Assembly: GCA_032871835.1 (NCBI GenBank)
Contig: CM065297.1
Location: 71,659,253-71,723,252, forward strand
Length of the DNA: 64,000 bases
Source: Dipteronia dyeriana
Taxonomy: Eukaryota; Streptophyta; Magnoliopsida; Sapindales; Sapindaceae
Direction of reading: 5' to 3'
Shown: positions 34,521 to 46,856 of the stretch, piece by piece
Layout of the letters: the number at the start of each line of letters is the position of its first letter
How positions within the stretch are numbered: position 1 is the first letter of the stretch
Notes under the pieces: generated by a model
What the model was told of the DNA's origin: nothing
Seen by the model: the letters and a program-made list of their open reading frames with translations, nothing else
Databases searched by the model: none
Position numbers and translations under genes: made by a program

Positions 34521-36430
34521 ATATTTTTTCTTCCTTTTATCTTTATATATAAAACCCTTATTTTTTGGAGTTTAGCAAAATTACTCCATCAAACAAACAA
34601 CCTGCACAATTATCCCTTTTAGAAAAAAAGTTGTAAAAATGACTCAAATTACTCGTGCACACGACACAAACCCATTACTCCTTTCCCTTGAATAATTTTC
34701 AGTTTTCGTCTCTAATTTCGATTATTTTGTGTAATAAATGTTAGATCTCATCTATTTAAACTATTTTTTCATTATTTCATAGTGTTGATTGCTAATTATT
34801 TCTGTGAAATTTGAATCCAATTGTTATTAAACTCTAACAATTAATTCTAGGAATTTAATTTTTTTAGACCAAATTGTAAAAATTTGAACATGATTGTGAT
34901 GTTTATGATGTGTGTTTTCAAGTTTGTACTAAATTTGTAGGATTTAGGAAAAAAAAACATCAATTTTGGATACATTTTGAGAAAATAAGGTGAGAGAAAT
35001 GGTGATAATGTGAGGAAGATGAATATGGAAATTGAGGATGAATATGATGGTTTAGGATAGGGGTGTCTCGAAGCACAAAATTACTGCACAAAATGCATAT
35101 TGGGGAGGATGCGGCGCAACAAGGATGTTCGCAGTGTTTTGATTCGCGGCGAACAGGATCGCCGCAATTGGGGGAGACTGTTCATGGAATCTGATTCGAG
35201 GCAAACGGGACCGCCACGAACAGGGGAGGCTCGGGGCCGGTTCGCTAACCCAGTCCCATGTTACTTCTGGATCTCAATCGAAATCCACAGATACATTTGT
35301 CTTCAAAAAAAAAATTAAAAAAAATAAAGTTCTTTGGAGAAGGTGAAGTACTATCACTGATGTTGGTTTGTGCCTTGTGGAACCTGAGATGGAAAGTTCT
35401 GCACCAAAGATGGTGGTCTGTACAACTGTTGGTGAGATTTAAATTATGTCTGGGAATATTTTTAATTTAGAAATAAATGATTATTTCTCAAGTTTTGAAT
35501 AAATATGTATTTGGTAAACTTTCCAAAAGTAACTTATTTTACAATTTATTTATTAATTAATCAGCTTTTGAGAAGCTGAGTGGGGGTTTTTTTCGAAGCA
35601 GAAGCTGACTTATTACTAATATAATATCCAAAATAACCTCACTATTTTAATAAAAGTCAATATTGCCTTTATATTTAATAATATAATAAAAAAACTAAAA
35701 ATTTGAAAATCTGAAAATATATATAAAAAATGATCAGATTGGACCACCACCTCTATTGACGTCATCTCGCCTCCCTCGCAGCCACCGCCTCCTTACGACA
35801 TGGTGACATCAGCTCCACCAGCGGGTTTCGCCTCGCATCTGGGTTTCGCCTCGCATCTGGGTTTCGTCGGTCCAACTGCGGAGGAGCGTTACCGGTTTGA
35901 CTGGAGAGGAGCTTCGTTGGTTCAATTGCAAAGAAGAGTCGCCGGTTCGACTGTGTGAAGTTGAACGAGCAACAGTCGACATGGGGCGGCGGCGGGTAGA
36001 GTTTCACGCAAACTGGGTCAAAGTCACGGGTCAGGTATGTTTTGGGCCTCTGGTCTTCATTAAGTCCATTCCCCAAATCTATTTAAAAAGTCCAAAATTG
36101 TTTAACATTATTGAATTTTTTTGGGCCTTTAGTCTTCAATGATGTCTTTGTTATTTCATTAAATAAATATTCCACCATTTCAAAAGCAAAGCAATTTTAA
36201 ATTTTAGTTTACCAAACATCTACCCACGTTTTTATTAATCTAATTATTTCTAAAGTTAAGCTATAAACGGATTTTTTTAAAGCAAATCAATCTCAGACAT
36301 AGTTTTAATGATAGATCTAATATGGTACCGATCTAGTTATGACAATTGCGAAATAAATAAATCATCCAATTAAGTCACAACTTAGAACAATTATATTTTA
36401 GGCACAATTAAAAAAATGACTTATATGGAT
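34521..36430. other. Non-coding stretch, possibly a degenerate DNA transposon
   Basis: No gene is supported. GC-rich patches occur at about 35100-35250 (repeated CGGCG, GAACAGGATCGCCGC) and at 35755-36000, with a 20-bp direct duplication GGGTTTCGCCTCGCATCT near 35823-35860. AT-rich arms containing TTTGGTAAAC (near 35510) and its reverse complement GTTTACCAAA (near 36208) face each other, as in a degenerate inverted-repeat element, but no clean ends or target duplication were found. Confidence 0.35.
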
Positions 36431-36700
36431 TTAGGGGGTGTGTTCAATCAAGATTTGATTGGATTCTTTATGATTTGAAAAGTCTGAGGGTATTCAATTA
36501 GGATTTGTAACAAGCTCATTAAAGCCTAGGGGTATTCAATTTAGACTTTGAAGGATTTCAATAAAATCCAATTAAATCTATGTGTATTCAATTCAGATTA
36601 AATTTTGGTGTATTCAAAAGTCCATGGATTTTGTTTAGGTGATAGAATTGGATGGATTTTAGAATGGAAAGTATAAATAAAAAGAATGAGGCTATTTGCA
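36431..36700. repeat. MITE-like repeat with GTATTCAATT motifs
   Basis: The segment starts GGGGGTGTGTTCAATCAAGATTTGATTGGATT and repeats the motif GGTATTCAATT(A/T)GGATTT several times through about 36680. This resembles widespread plant miniature DNA elements. I could not find matching terminal inverted repeats or a target duplication. Confidence 0.4.
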
Positions 36701-37027
36701 CACCTCAAAAACTGTATGCACACACACACATCAAATTAATACATTTTTAAAAATATAATATAACCCTTAAATAAACCGACTATATAGTTTATAAGTACAC
36801 CTTAAATATTATTAATTAGTTTTTTATATCCTAAAACCCTTTTCTATTTTCTAAAACCCTAACTTATCTTCTAAATACTACTTTCAATTATAAATTGAAA
36901 TCGTCTCTCGGTTATAGTACCGGTCAGAAGAAAAGCACAGTCGAAAAATCTTCTGAATTCGGATACAAAAACCCACACTATTCGACAAAGAGAGAAATTT
37001 ATTTTATTGATTTTCTCTACCTTTAAC

Positions 37028-37592
37028 TAGACATGACCAGAGTTCGGTTCGAACCATGGAACCGAACCGTAACCGTGTGAAATGAACCGTAACCGTAACA
37101 GTAACAGGAACCGGAGCCATAGAACCGGTTTCGAAACCATAACCGAAACCGTAGGCTTTAAGGTTCGGTTCCAGTTCGTCCAAAAAAAACGGTCTAAAAC
37201 CGCCGATTCGGTTCCAGTTCTGAACCGGTGGTTCCAGACTTTTTTTTATTTTTTTTATTTTTTTTTTCTTTTTAAATGTCCATCTTCTGGACTCTTCTTT
37301 CTCTCTCTCTTTTCTTCTTTCTCTCCTCTTTTCTTAAGTTCTCAGATCTCTCTCTCTCATTTCCTTTCAAAATCTCTCATATCTGATCTATCTATTTCTT
37401 TTTTTCTTCTTGATTTTGTCTTCTTGATTCTTGATTCTTTCTTCTCGGAGACGATTTCTTTCTTCTCTCGTTGTCGCCGACGATTTCTCTCCCCATCGCC
37501 GGCAAACTCTTATTTGATCGTTCTCTCATCGTTGACCTCTTCTTCAATCGTTTTATCATCGGCAATCTTCCCTTAAAACCCTCTCTCTTCGA

Positions 37593-37624
<32 letters not shown>

Positions 37625-38065
37625 TCTCCTTGAGTCCCTCAAGTCTTTTGTTCGATCCTTGGTGATTGGTGACTGGTGACTGGTGACGTGGTGGTAGTGG
37701 ACTAGACGACTGGTGAATGATTTAGACTTTAGGTTTTGATTTTTATTTGGATTTGATTTGTTATTTGAGTTTGATTTTTGTGATGAAACAAGTAAAAGAG
37801 ATTTTAGGGTTTGATTTTTTATTTTGGTTTGATCTGTGTGAATGTGTAATAATATGTGTGATCAGTGATGAATTCAAGAACACATGGAGGAGATTTTTTT
37901 TTAAGAAACCGAACCGCCAGAATCGTCTAAACTGGACCGGAACCGACTTCTAGAAGTTTCGATTCCGGTTCTAGGTCCCTCCGGAACCGAAACCGAAACC
38001 GGAACCGGAACCGACGGTTTGGAACCGGAACCGACGGTTTGGAACCGGAACCGTGGTCATGTCTA
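37028..38065. mobile_element. Non-autonomous hAT element with perfect 8-bp target duplication
   Basis: The element begins TAGACATGACCA and ends TGGTCATGTCTA, perfect 12-bp terminal inverted repeats. It is flanked by CCTTTAAC at 37020-37027 and at 38066-38073, an exact 8-bp duplication as expected for hAT insertion. The subterminal 180 bp on the left and 150 bp on the right carry many short GGTTC(C/G)/CGGAACCG-type motifs in both orientations, the kind of sites hAT transposases bind. There is no transposase; the interior is a CT-rich stretch with a (CT)n run at about 37592-37627 and short shadow ORFs. It would depend on an autonomous partner. Confidence 0.88.
37592..37627 (+). repeat. (CT)n microsatellite inside the hAT element
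   Basis: A run of CT dinucleotides continues into CCCTCTCTCC. Confidence 0.85.
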
Positions 38066-38157
38066 CCTTTAACCCCTCCATATTTGTTATGTATATGTGT
38101 GTTACACGCACCTACAACATATATATACTTTATTGAAAAATCATTGATTGTTTGCAT

Positions 38158-38709
38158 AGGTCCCATTTATTTCACAATATTGTATTGTATTAAATAATTA
38201 AAATGTACTAAAACAATATAATATAATATTTGGTGTAAACACTGTATTGTATTATTTTAGTACATTTTAATTGATTACTACAACAAACACCGTATTAGCT
38301 AATACATTATATTTGGTGGTATTAGGTTATTGTACTTCGAAAAAAAAATCGTTTCTCTTTCTTTTCAATAATATGGAATATTAAAGAAAAATGTGTTTTG
38401 TTGTTAATATTTTTTTATAATTTCAAAATTATATAGGAAATATTTAAAAATATTATTTAATGAAATTTTTTGTTTTAATTAAAATAAATATTTATTGAAA
38501 TTTATATAAAAAATATTTATTGATTTATTAACTATTTTTTTTTAAAAAGTATATTATATTTTTATAATATAATAAAATACAATAAAATCATATATGAATA
38601 ACTTAACACGATATAATACATTGCATCACCAAACACATGTTTGTATTAATGATAATACAGTCCAATGCAATGCAATACAATTCAATATGATATGCCAAAC
38701 GAGCCGTTA
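38158..38709. repeat. Probable AT-rich MITE
   Basis: The segment runs from a TAGGTCCCATTTATTTC end to a CATATCATATTG-like end followed by CCAAACGAGCC, the latter typical of the ends of plant miniature elements. TATTGTATTGTATT near the left end is echoed as AATACAATTCAAT near the right. A perfect internal inverted repeat pairs ATTAAAATGTACTAAAA (about 38198-38214) with TTTTAGTACATTTTAAT (about 38255-38271). No target duplication was found. Confidence 0.4.
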
Positions 38710-38735
38710 GAGTCTTCGATTATGTATTGCCTTTT

Positions 38736-40083
38736 GGAGTATTATTGATTTAGTCCCAATGATTTTTTGAATTGTTTTTTTTACTCACTTATCCAATTTT
38801 CACTGGTTAAGGCCCTATTTTTTCAAAACCACTAATTTTAGTCATTCTGTTAGTTATCCATCACTAAATTTTAACGGTTTCAGAGGTATTTTTGTGTTTA
38901 ATCAAAGACATGCCACATGTCAACATAGAAATCAATGGAATATTTTTTTTGTAACATATTAGTTTAATTAATCATAAATCATCACCATCGCCAAAACAAA
39001 ACCATTGTCAATTTTTTTTTTCAAATTTTAACATCTTCTTCAACCTTCACCATCGCCTAAAACCACTGTCAATTTTTTTCCTAAAAATTATCACCATCGC
39101 CCAGTGTCAATTCAACACAACCAAACCAAACCCAAATCCACCATTGCCTTTGCTTCGATCCCTCTTCTTCTTCGTTCTCGTATTCGATTCCTTGTTTCGA
39201 TTCCACTGTCAAACACAACCAAACCCAAACTCACCCACTTCTCGCTTCGATTCATCTTCTTCTTCGTTCTCATCTTCGATTCCTCTTCGATTACACGCTT
39301 TGATTCCACTATCAAACACAACCAAACCGAAACCCACACACTCTCCGCTTCTTATTACTTTTCTTCGTTCTCGTCTCGAAACCTAATCATCTCTAACCTC
39401 CACGAAAACTCATCATCTTCTCTAGGTTTGTTTTGGTTGGATGATTAGCGACGGAAAAGCAGAGAGTTTTTGGGTTTGATTTTGTTTATATTTGGGTTTA
39501 TTGGGGTTGTCTAGGTTCACTAAAAATAGGGGTCGATTTTGTTTTCTGGTATGATTATAGTCAATTTTATATGGGTTTGATTTTAATTTTGATCATTTTT
39601 GTTTGCTATGAATAAGATTGATGTTTGGTTTTCTGGTATGGTTTGAGATTGTATTGTTATTTGAGATTCAGATTGATGATCATTTCAGATGATGATGAAT
39701 GATGAATTGAAATGGATGTGAATAATGGTGATTTGTTTTTTTGGACAGTAGGGATAATGAATGATGATTAACTGAGATGATGATGAATGATTTTCAGATG
39801 ATGATGAATGATGATGAACTGAGATGATGAATTGATGATGATTTCGAATGCTGAAAGATGATGTTAATCTACGTTTGTAAATTTTCTTTATTTTTTTAAA
39901 TAAAATAAACATATAGAGGTAAAATAGTCATTTAATTTTTTTAACCGTTGACCGTTAAAAATATGGTCAGAATGACCAAAATGAGTGGTTTTAAAAAATA
40001 TAGACCCAAACTAATGAAAATTGAATAAATGATTAAAAAATAACAATCCAAAAAAAATATAGGGATTAAATCAATAATACCGC
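38736..40083. mobile_element. Non-autonomous Mutator-like element with long inverted repeats
   Basis: The left end GG(A)GTATTATTGATTTAGTCCC and the right end (reverse complement) GCGGTATTATTGATTTAATCCC start imperfect inverted repeats of roughly 150 bp that both continue through a TTTGAATTG/TTGGATTG block, CCAATTTTCA…GGT and AAAACCACT(A/C)ATTTT…GTCATTCTG. The flanks are ATTGCCTTTT at 38726-38735 and ATTGCCTTTT at 40084-40093, a 10-bp target duplication. Long inverted repeats with 9-11 bp duplications are the Mutator signature. There is no transposase. The interior contains a diverged tandem repeat of about 103 bp (39107-39380) and GATGAT-rich sequence (39680-39860); the repeat could be captured host DNA. 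Confidence 0.78.
39107..39380. repeat. ~103-bp tandem repeat inside the Mutator-like element
   Basis: Diverged units begin near 39107, 39208 and 39311. Each holds an ACACAACCAAACC(A/C)AA start, a CTTCTTCTTCGTTCTC block and a TTCGATT…CACT end; the third unit is partial. Confidence 0.72.
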
Positions 40084-40093
40084 ATTGCCTTTT

Positions 40094-40591
40094 ACAAGAC
40101 ATACACGTTAATTGTTTTTTTTCTGGGCAGATGGCCGTTATTATTATTATTTTTTTAATAAAAAAATTTGTAACTTCGTGACAACTTGATGAAGCTATTT
40201 TTTTTTTATTATTCCTACTCCCCTTCATTATATATTTGACAACTTGATGTAATTAAACACTTATATTATAATATTATGTTGCGTTATCTTCTTTTTTATT
40301 ATTTTTATATACCGCTTATAAATAAAAAGGGGTATTATTAATAAAGTTCATACTATTAAATGAATTGTCATATTTTTAAACGTTTTTACAATATTAGTCA
40401 CTGTCGTTCCTTGTTTTTTAAAATATATCACTTTAATCTATCTGACAAAAAACTAATGGCCAAGTATAACAGAATGTGTAAAAATACAATTTGACCCTTA
40501 ATTGTTATTTTTTAAAAAAATTCTTGTAATCACTTTAGTTTCAATAATAATTGGCAACCCTAAAAAAAATTAAAATGCCTTTATTAATGTT
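40094..40591. other. AT-rich non-coding spacer
   Basis: No coding domain, LTR border or inverted repeat was recognised between the Mutator-like element and the LTR of element D. Confidence 0.4.
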
Positions 40592-41500
40592 TGTTATATG
40601 TGTTTTTCATCAGCATGACACGTCATCGAATGTTGCAGGTAATGCGGAAATATTGTGATTCCACATCATCAAAAGTTAACCAGTCAACGAGAGGGACATT
40701 GGCCAATGACATGTCATCAAGAAAATTAATATGGAAGTTAGAAGCGTATGCGCCAAGTAAAGCCGTCCAGTAAAAGGAGTCTTAATGAGCGAAGATCTCT
40801 ACTCAACGATATCTACTCGCCCAAACAAGAAATATGACCTTATCAAGACACGTCGTATCCAGCGAAGATTTACTCAGATACTAAATCTAAGAATCATAAT
40901 CCAATAAGGGAATATTTTTATTTCCTCTTCAGTATCATAGAATTCTAATCAGGAAGAAACCCATAGTTTCCAGAAGGATAAACACCAAAAGGGAAATAAG
41001 TTCTAAACGGACTATATTACTAGAATCCTACAAAGATTCTAATTAATGAATCCACCACTCGTACGACAATAAATAAGGCAATCCTAGATTGAACCATATA
41101 AATACAACATTGTTTTTATTATAACAGAACAAGGTCATCATCAACAATTTACATTTAGATGAGAAGGATGATCATCAGGAACATGAGCAATCATGTGAGA
41201 GAAAAGCGAGTATTGAGTGTTGTAATTATTCTATTCATAGTGGATCTTTTCTCGCCGTCATCGGCACCGTGGATGTTTCCCTGTCTTGAGGTTTTACCAC
41301 GTAAAACATGTGTTGTGTTTGATTTATTCTTTATTTCCCACTCTTCTACATTATTATTCTCAAATACAAACAAATCGTATCGCATCCACACAGAGAATGA
41401 GGCTCTGATTATTCAACCCTTGATTGGTCAAAGCTTTGATCTGTGTACATGTTAATGTTTGACGGTTGACTTTTTAACGATCCAAAAATCACCGTCAACA
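40592..41500 (+). repeat. 5' LTR of element D
   Basis: It starts TGTTATATGTG and ends CACCGTCAACA next to the primer site. A TATA-like CATATAAATAC lies near 41096. It matches 49036-49744 in order and orientation. Confidence 0.85.
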
Positions 41501-41501
41501 A

Positions 41502-41521
41502 TTGGTGCTAGAGGAGGGGGG
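41502..41521 (+). promoter_or_regulatory. Primer-binding site of element D
   Basis: TTGGTGCTAGAGGAGGGGGG directly follows the 5' LTR. It corresponds to the ATTGGCGCTAGAAAGAGGGG of element A with one change in the core. Confidence 0.75.
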
Positions 41522-41815
41522 AACTCAACTTCGAGGAACCCTCATGAATAGACTACAGAAGGAATTTCGATATGGATTCTACATCTTAAACACCATAGCA
41601 AACGACCATTGGAAGCGCTAGGGGGTGGATCATCAATATTACCCGCAGTAGGAGGCACGGTTACGACAAAATTCAGAGGTATGATATTGAAAGATCAATT
41701 CTCACAAAGCTTCAAGGTGCCCATAATCGATCCGAGGAATTGCTCTCCTATTCCGACAACTCACAATGCAAAAAACGTCCAAGTTGTAGAGCATCTGACC
41801 TTCAGATACTAAAGT

Positions 41816-42345
41816 GAATATAACTCTCTCGATAAAATTTGGAATCGCATACAGTAAAAACTACTGGAAACTAGACCTCTAAACCTTTCCAATCATATAT
41901 GGTCCAAAACCTAGTTCGATTCATGCATTTTTTGGTAGCCCCCACAACACTACAATGAGCGACTAGCGGAGGATTTTCTGATCTGACCATCGAGCGCCTA
42001 AACAATCATATCTCCCTCCATAGAACTCGAATTCATGAGCCGTAAAAACTTCTGGAAACTAGACATATAAATATTTCTAAGCATATATGGTTCATACCTA
42101 GTTCAATCTGATCAAGTTTTAGTAGCTCCCGCAATATTAAAGAAAACAGGTAGCGGACAGATTTCTGATTTGACTATCAAACACTAAAACAGGCATATCT
42201 CCCTCTATAAAAGTCAAAATCACAAACCGTGAATTTTTATGTAAACTAGATGCATGTATCTTTCCGAGGATATATGGTCCACAACACAATTTATTTCGAG
42301 GAATATTTGACGACCTCCGGAACATTGTAATCCAGCAAAAGAGGA
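41816..42345. repeat. ~187-bp tandem repeat in the element D interior
   Basis: Three diverged units start near 41816, 42001 and 42188. Each carries a TATCTCCCTC-like start (ATAACTCTCTC in the first), a CGTAAAAACT(T/A)CTGGAAACTAGA-like block, an ATATATGGT(C/T)CA block and a CATTTTTTGGTAGC/GTTTTAGTAGC-like block. The array is about 2.8 units long. Confidence 0.8.
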
Positions 42346-44547
42346 AAAAGGATCCAAAATCGATTCTCAACTAAAGCTCATTCGGCTCTTCGGTACCGAC
42401 TAGTCCAACAACAAAGGATCCAAGAATAAAAAAAACTAGACACCGGGTTCGGTAAGTGATTGAGATAAGCCAATTCACACAAGTTTAATTTTATGATTTT
42501 ATTACGCAAATAGAAAATATATATTTGCTTATAATGATTGAATATTTATTGTCTAAGATAAAAATTACTACGCTCATGACATACATAGCTTATTTAGCAT
42601 ATAACTGTTTTGGGCAATCCTTTAAATCATTTAAATATATTGATAAAACCAATTCGATATAGTTAGCAGTGTTTTGATCTGTTATGTATATATTTTTTGA
42701 AAATAATTATAGTCTCTTACAATGTCTTTCGAATAAGTGTTATTTAATGAATCAACCAAGACTTAAATCTTGATAAAAAGCACTTCCGAAAGCGCTTAAC
42801 AAAGTTGTCAAAATTGATTGGGAACAAAGGTACGTCTTCGCTCATTTGTTATTTATTGACATCTTACTACATCTCAATCAGTAATTTATAAAATATATTT
42901 TCGGTGCTCATTTTTATATACTAAGTGTGTTGCTAATTAGTATAATTCATGATATTTTGTCCATATATTTATTTCAAATCATCCTACTTTGGGAACGTAT
43001 CAAAAGCTATGCTGCATAATTTTTATGAGCTAGAACACATTGACTGATACTTGAATATTTGTGTCGTTTTGATTGATCAAGCAATATTAAGTCTGACCGA
43101 ATCAATCCTTGAATCAAATAGACATGGGTATTTATTGTTGCAAACATTGTTGTTGTTTGCAACAAATGTCAAGTTTGATACAAGACAATTATATTCTTAG
43201 ACAAAAAAGCTACCTAACGGTGGGGCCAATTAGTTAAAACCCATGACTTGTGCATCAATTCTAACTTTTTATTATTATCGTTTTAGTAAGCACACGTCGA
43301 GCTACCGGTTATAACTTGACATTCAAAAGAAGAGAGGGTTGAACCGCTGCTAGGTCTAGATATATTAAATTATGTCTACCTCTTCGTAATGCTATACTTT
43401 CAATATGCATAACTTTTGTGTAATTCTCTTTGTTATATTGCACACACAAGTTATTTATACATGTTTCTCTCGTACTCAATACATAATACGCATGCATAAG
43501 TCTATGAACATGTAATGCATGATTAATTAGTTTGTACAACTTGTATGACTTACAAGCATGTTGTTTATCATAGATTTATAGATGTGGAATTTCGACACCA
43601 ATCATTAATAGTATCATGTATGAGTTGATCGCTCCCAATTATTTGGTCTCCTAAAATGCATGATTATTACTACTTGAACGAACTCTACTCACATGCTTAG
43701 TATAAAAATCAAGGTGAGAATGCTAGCTTAGGAATCGAGCCTTGCCTCGGCATGCTGAAATCGAATTTCATCTTGACGCGCTTAAAGGTTTCAACAAATA
43801 AGAAACCATATAACCTTGGTGACTCGATCAAAGATTGAAAAATAACATTGGTTATGTATTGCTAAAAACTACATTTATCAATCCGGGTTTGATCTCTTTC
43901 ACTAATATAAAGATTCTGCTATCTATCGAATATGTTATGCTTTATACAAATAGAACTCGTTTATCTTTTATTACCTGAGCAAGCGTATCATATTATTTAT
44001 ACTCCATAACCGTAAATGGAGCTCAACGGATTTAAAAAAAAAAAAGAATCCGAGTAAGGGTCACTCCGTTCTTTGACTAACAATTTTGTTGAGAATTTTT
44101 ATAGTGAAAGGTTTGAAGTTTGACTCAGATTAGGTTGCTTTCCGAAAACATCTTGATCAGACAGGTTAGGAAAACTCCAAACAGTAATCACATGCATCAA
44201 TTACTGGGTGGCACCACGTACACTGGACCAAAGAACCTATTCGAAAGAATCTGGTCGGTTAAAGTTCCTGGTCAGCTGAAGATAAAATATGTTCGGCCAA
44301 AACTATGGTCAACCAAAGATAGAATCTAGTCAGCAAATGATAGAATCTAGTCGGTAAAAGGATAGAATCTGGTCAAAGAAAGACGAAACCTTTTTGGCCA
44401 AAATTACTGTCAGCCAAGGATAGAGCCTGGTCGATTAAAGTTTCTAATTAGTCATATATTTGATTTGTCAAAAATTCCAGCCAAAATTAACAGTCGAATA
44501 TCAACCCGAGCAAAGGGTCGGGACACCAACCAAATCAATTACAAACA

Positions 44548-44717
44548 GAGGATCTGAGTGTTAGTAAGATCTGCTCAAAGTTGGATCCAAGAAAAACCGA
44601 GAGAGGATCCGAGCATTAGTAAGATCCGCTCAAAGAAAGGTCCAAGCAACGTCGAACCAGGTTGAAAGAGGATCCGAGCGTTAGTATGAACCGTTCAAAG
44701 ATAACAGATCCGAGCAA
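44548..44717. repeat. Tandem repeat with GAGGATCCGAG core
   Basis: Three diverged units at about 44548, 44603 and 44667 carry GAGGAT(C/T)(C/T)GAG…TTAGTA and a (G/C)CTCAAAG-like end. A related region with GAATCTGGTC/GTCAGC motifs lies just upstream at 44240-44430. Confidence 0.65.
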
Positions 44718-46155
44718 AGCTAAACAACGTTAACATAGGTCTCATATTCACCCAAATAGGCGAGAAGATATAGGCATTTGGCGAATAAAGCAGTCAAATT
44801 TGAGTGTCATCCTATTCGGCTCGTCGTAGCTACTCAATTTAGTGGAACCACTCAACTCATCACAATTGTTTGGTTCACCATAAGTTTTCAACCATTCTAG
44901 ATATTTCAAGTCACTGCTCTATTAGATACCCCGACCGGAAACTTAGCAAAGCATATAAAAATATGAAAAAAAATCATTGTTGCAAAGCAGTTGTAGCAAA
45001 ATCGTATCTCTATCAACTGATATGTATATATAAAAGATGAACTGGAATGAAATTCGGAGTATAAGACAAAAGCATATGGATCAATCACAACCTCTCAGCA
45101 CATGCAAACAGTTGAATAGTAACAGACCAATAAAGTCTTGGTGGTTTGATCAAAAGATTTCTCGCAACCATCATTCCTTGCAAAAAAAAAAGAAAAAGAA
45201 ATTAGATGGATTGTTGCAATTCACGGAATGTCTTTATGGAATGTTAACGATATTCGGAGCATCATAACTCTACATTGACAACGAAAACACCCACTAACAT
45301 AGGTTAGTATTGATCACTAAATTGTCTTGTTTGTTTCCTTGCAGTGATCTAAGAAAGCATGAGACGAAATATTATACAAAAGCATAAGAATCGAACATCT
45401 CATGATTTGCCGACTTGGAACAAAGAATGTTATTAATTTCAAATCTCTCATCTGATGAAGTTAAAGGTAAAATCCAGTGTATTGTCTATATTTGATTTCT
45501 CATCCAACGGATGTGTCCAAATTCTCTAGACTACACAACCGAATAATGATAATGATGAGGTAAAAGATTGTGAAACATTTCTTCACCCTTATTTATCATC
45601 AAAATTTCTTATTATCCTTCTAACATGGTATGCAACATATAGCCTTTGCATGTTTCTCCTATTATTAGACCATGCATGCATATGCTGTCATAGTATGATT
45701 ATTTATTACATAATAGATATCGTACACACAAAATGCATACTGTGGTGCTTTTATACAAAGCACCATTCATGAAGAATTCATAAGTATAACATCCCGAACA
45801 ACGGTCGTCACTAATAACATGCATTGATCCAACTATTTTTGTTCGGTATTATTAAAATATATAGTTATGCAAATGTTACTCACATGTTTAACAGAGACGA
45901 TGAAAATTTTAGTACATAAATCGAGCTTAGTCTTAATACGCACAAAAAGAGTTTTATCTCGGTGCATTGACAGAAGCTCCTCAACAAGCGTCTATAGTAA
46001 AAAAAAAACCCTGGTTTATGAGAGACCAGCACTACATAAAAAGAGGAAAGATAAAAAGGGAAGAAATTTTCGCAAATGCAATAAACTCGAAGATGACTGT
46101 CCACAGCGACACAAAGCAAAAAAGTAAAAGGGGCCAAAATCTTCACCAACAAAGG

Positions 46156-46253
46156 CCTCCAAAAAAGGTCATCATATGATAATAAGAACATATGAAATAA
46201 GAATCATATGATAATAAGAACATATGATAATGACATGATAATAAGAACATGTC
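46156..46253. repeat. Short direct repeats (ATATGATAATAAGAAC)
   Basis: The motif ATATGATAATAAGAAC and close variants recur at about 46176, 46206 and 46230. Confidence 0.7.
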
Positions 46254-46565
46254 AATAAGAACTCGGGCACCGTGAACTGCGAAGGGCAAATGGAAAGTGT
46301 CTGAAAGGGGCTGAGAAGTTAAAGTAGCATGCCTGCCAAGTCGATTAGGTGCAAATACACCTATTGGCTGAAAAAGGCAAACCCGAGGCACCAGGTTACC
46401 TGGAAAACTGCTCGGGGCACCGTCGAGAAAAAACCTTGGCGAGATGCATAGCTGTGTTGGTTGGTATACACTACCCTAACGATTCGGCAAACCCTGTAAC
46501 AGACAAATGCAGGGACCTGAGTGTATGATCGTGGTGAGCCTCGATATAACACTTAGGTAAAAACT

Positions 46566-46856
46566 GATCAGTTTAATAAGATACTTGATCAGTCTAAAGA
46601 TCATTTTAATAAGATACTTGATCATTCTTAAAGCAAAACTGATCAGTTTAATAAGACACTTGACCAGTCTAAAAATGATCAGTTTAATAAGATACTTGAT
46701 CATTCTTGAAGCAAAGCTGGCCAGTTTAATAAGACACTTGATCAGTCTAAAGATGATCAATTTAATAAGATACTTGATCATTCTTGAAGCAAAGCTGACC
46801 AGTTTAATAAGACACTTGATCAGTCTAAAGATGATCAGTTTAATGAGATACTTGAT
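46566..46856. repeat. ~80-bp composite tandem repeat rich in TGATCA palindromes
   Basis: The repeat alternates a half with GATCAGTTTAATAAGATACT and TGATCATTCTTGAAGCAAAGCT, and a half with CAGTTTAATAAGACACTTGA and CAGTCTAAA, about 3.6 units. Because the unit is nearly symmetrical, open frames full of Ile, Leu and Arg appear on both strands; these are artefacts of the repeat, not genes. Confidence 0.8.

Noticed and set aside
37082..37665. 164-codon plus-strand ORF rich in Phe, Ser and Leu
   Set aside because: It is created by the CT-rich interior of the hAT element; no domain and low complexity.
39104..39448. ORFs of 75-114 codons on both strands in the Mutator-like element
   Set aside because: They follow the 103-bp CT-rich tandem repeat and overlap each other on opposite strands; no recognisable domain, though the interior could be captured host DNA.
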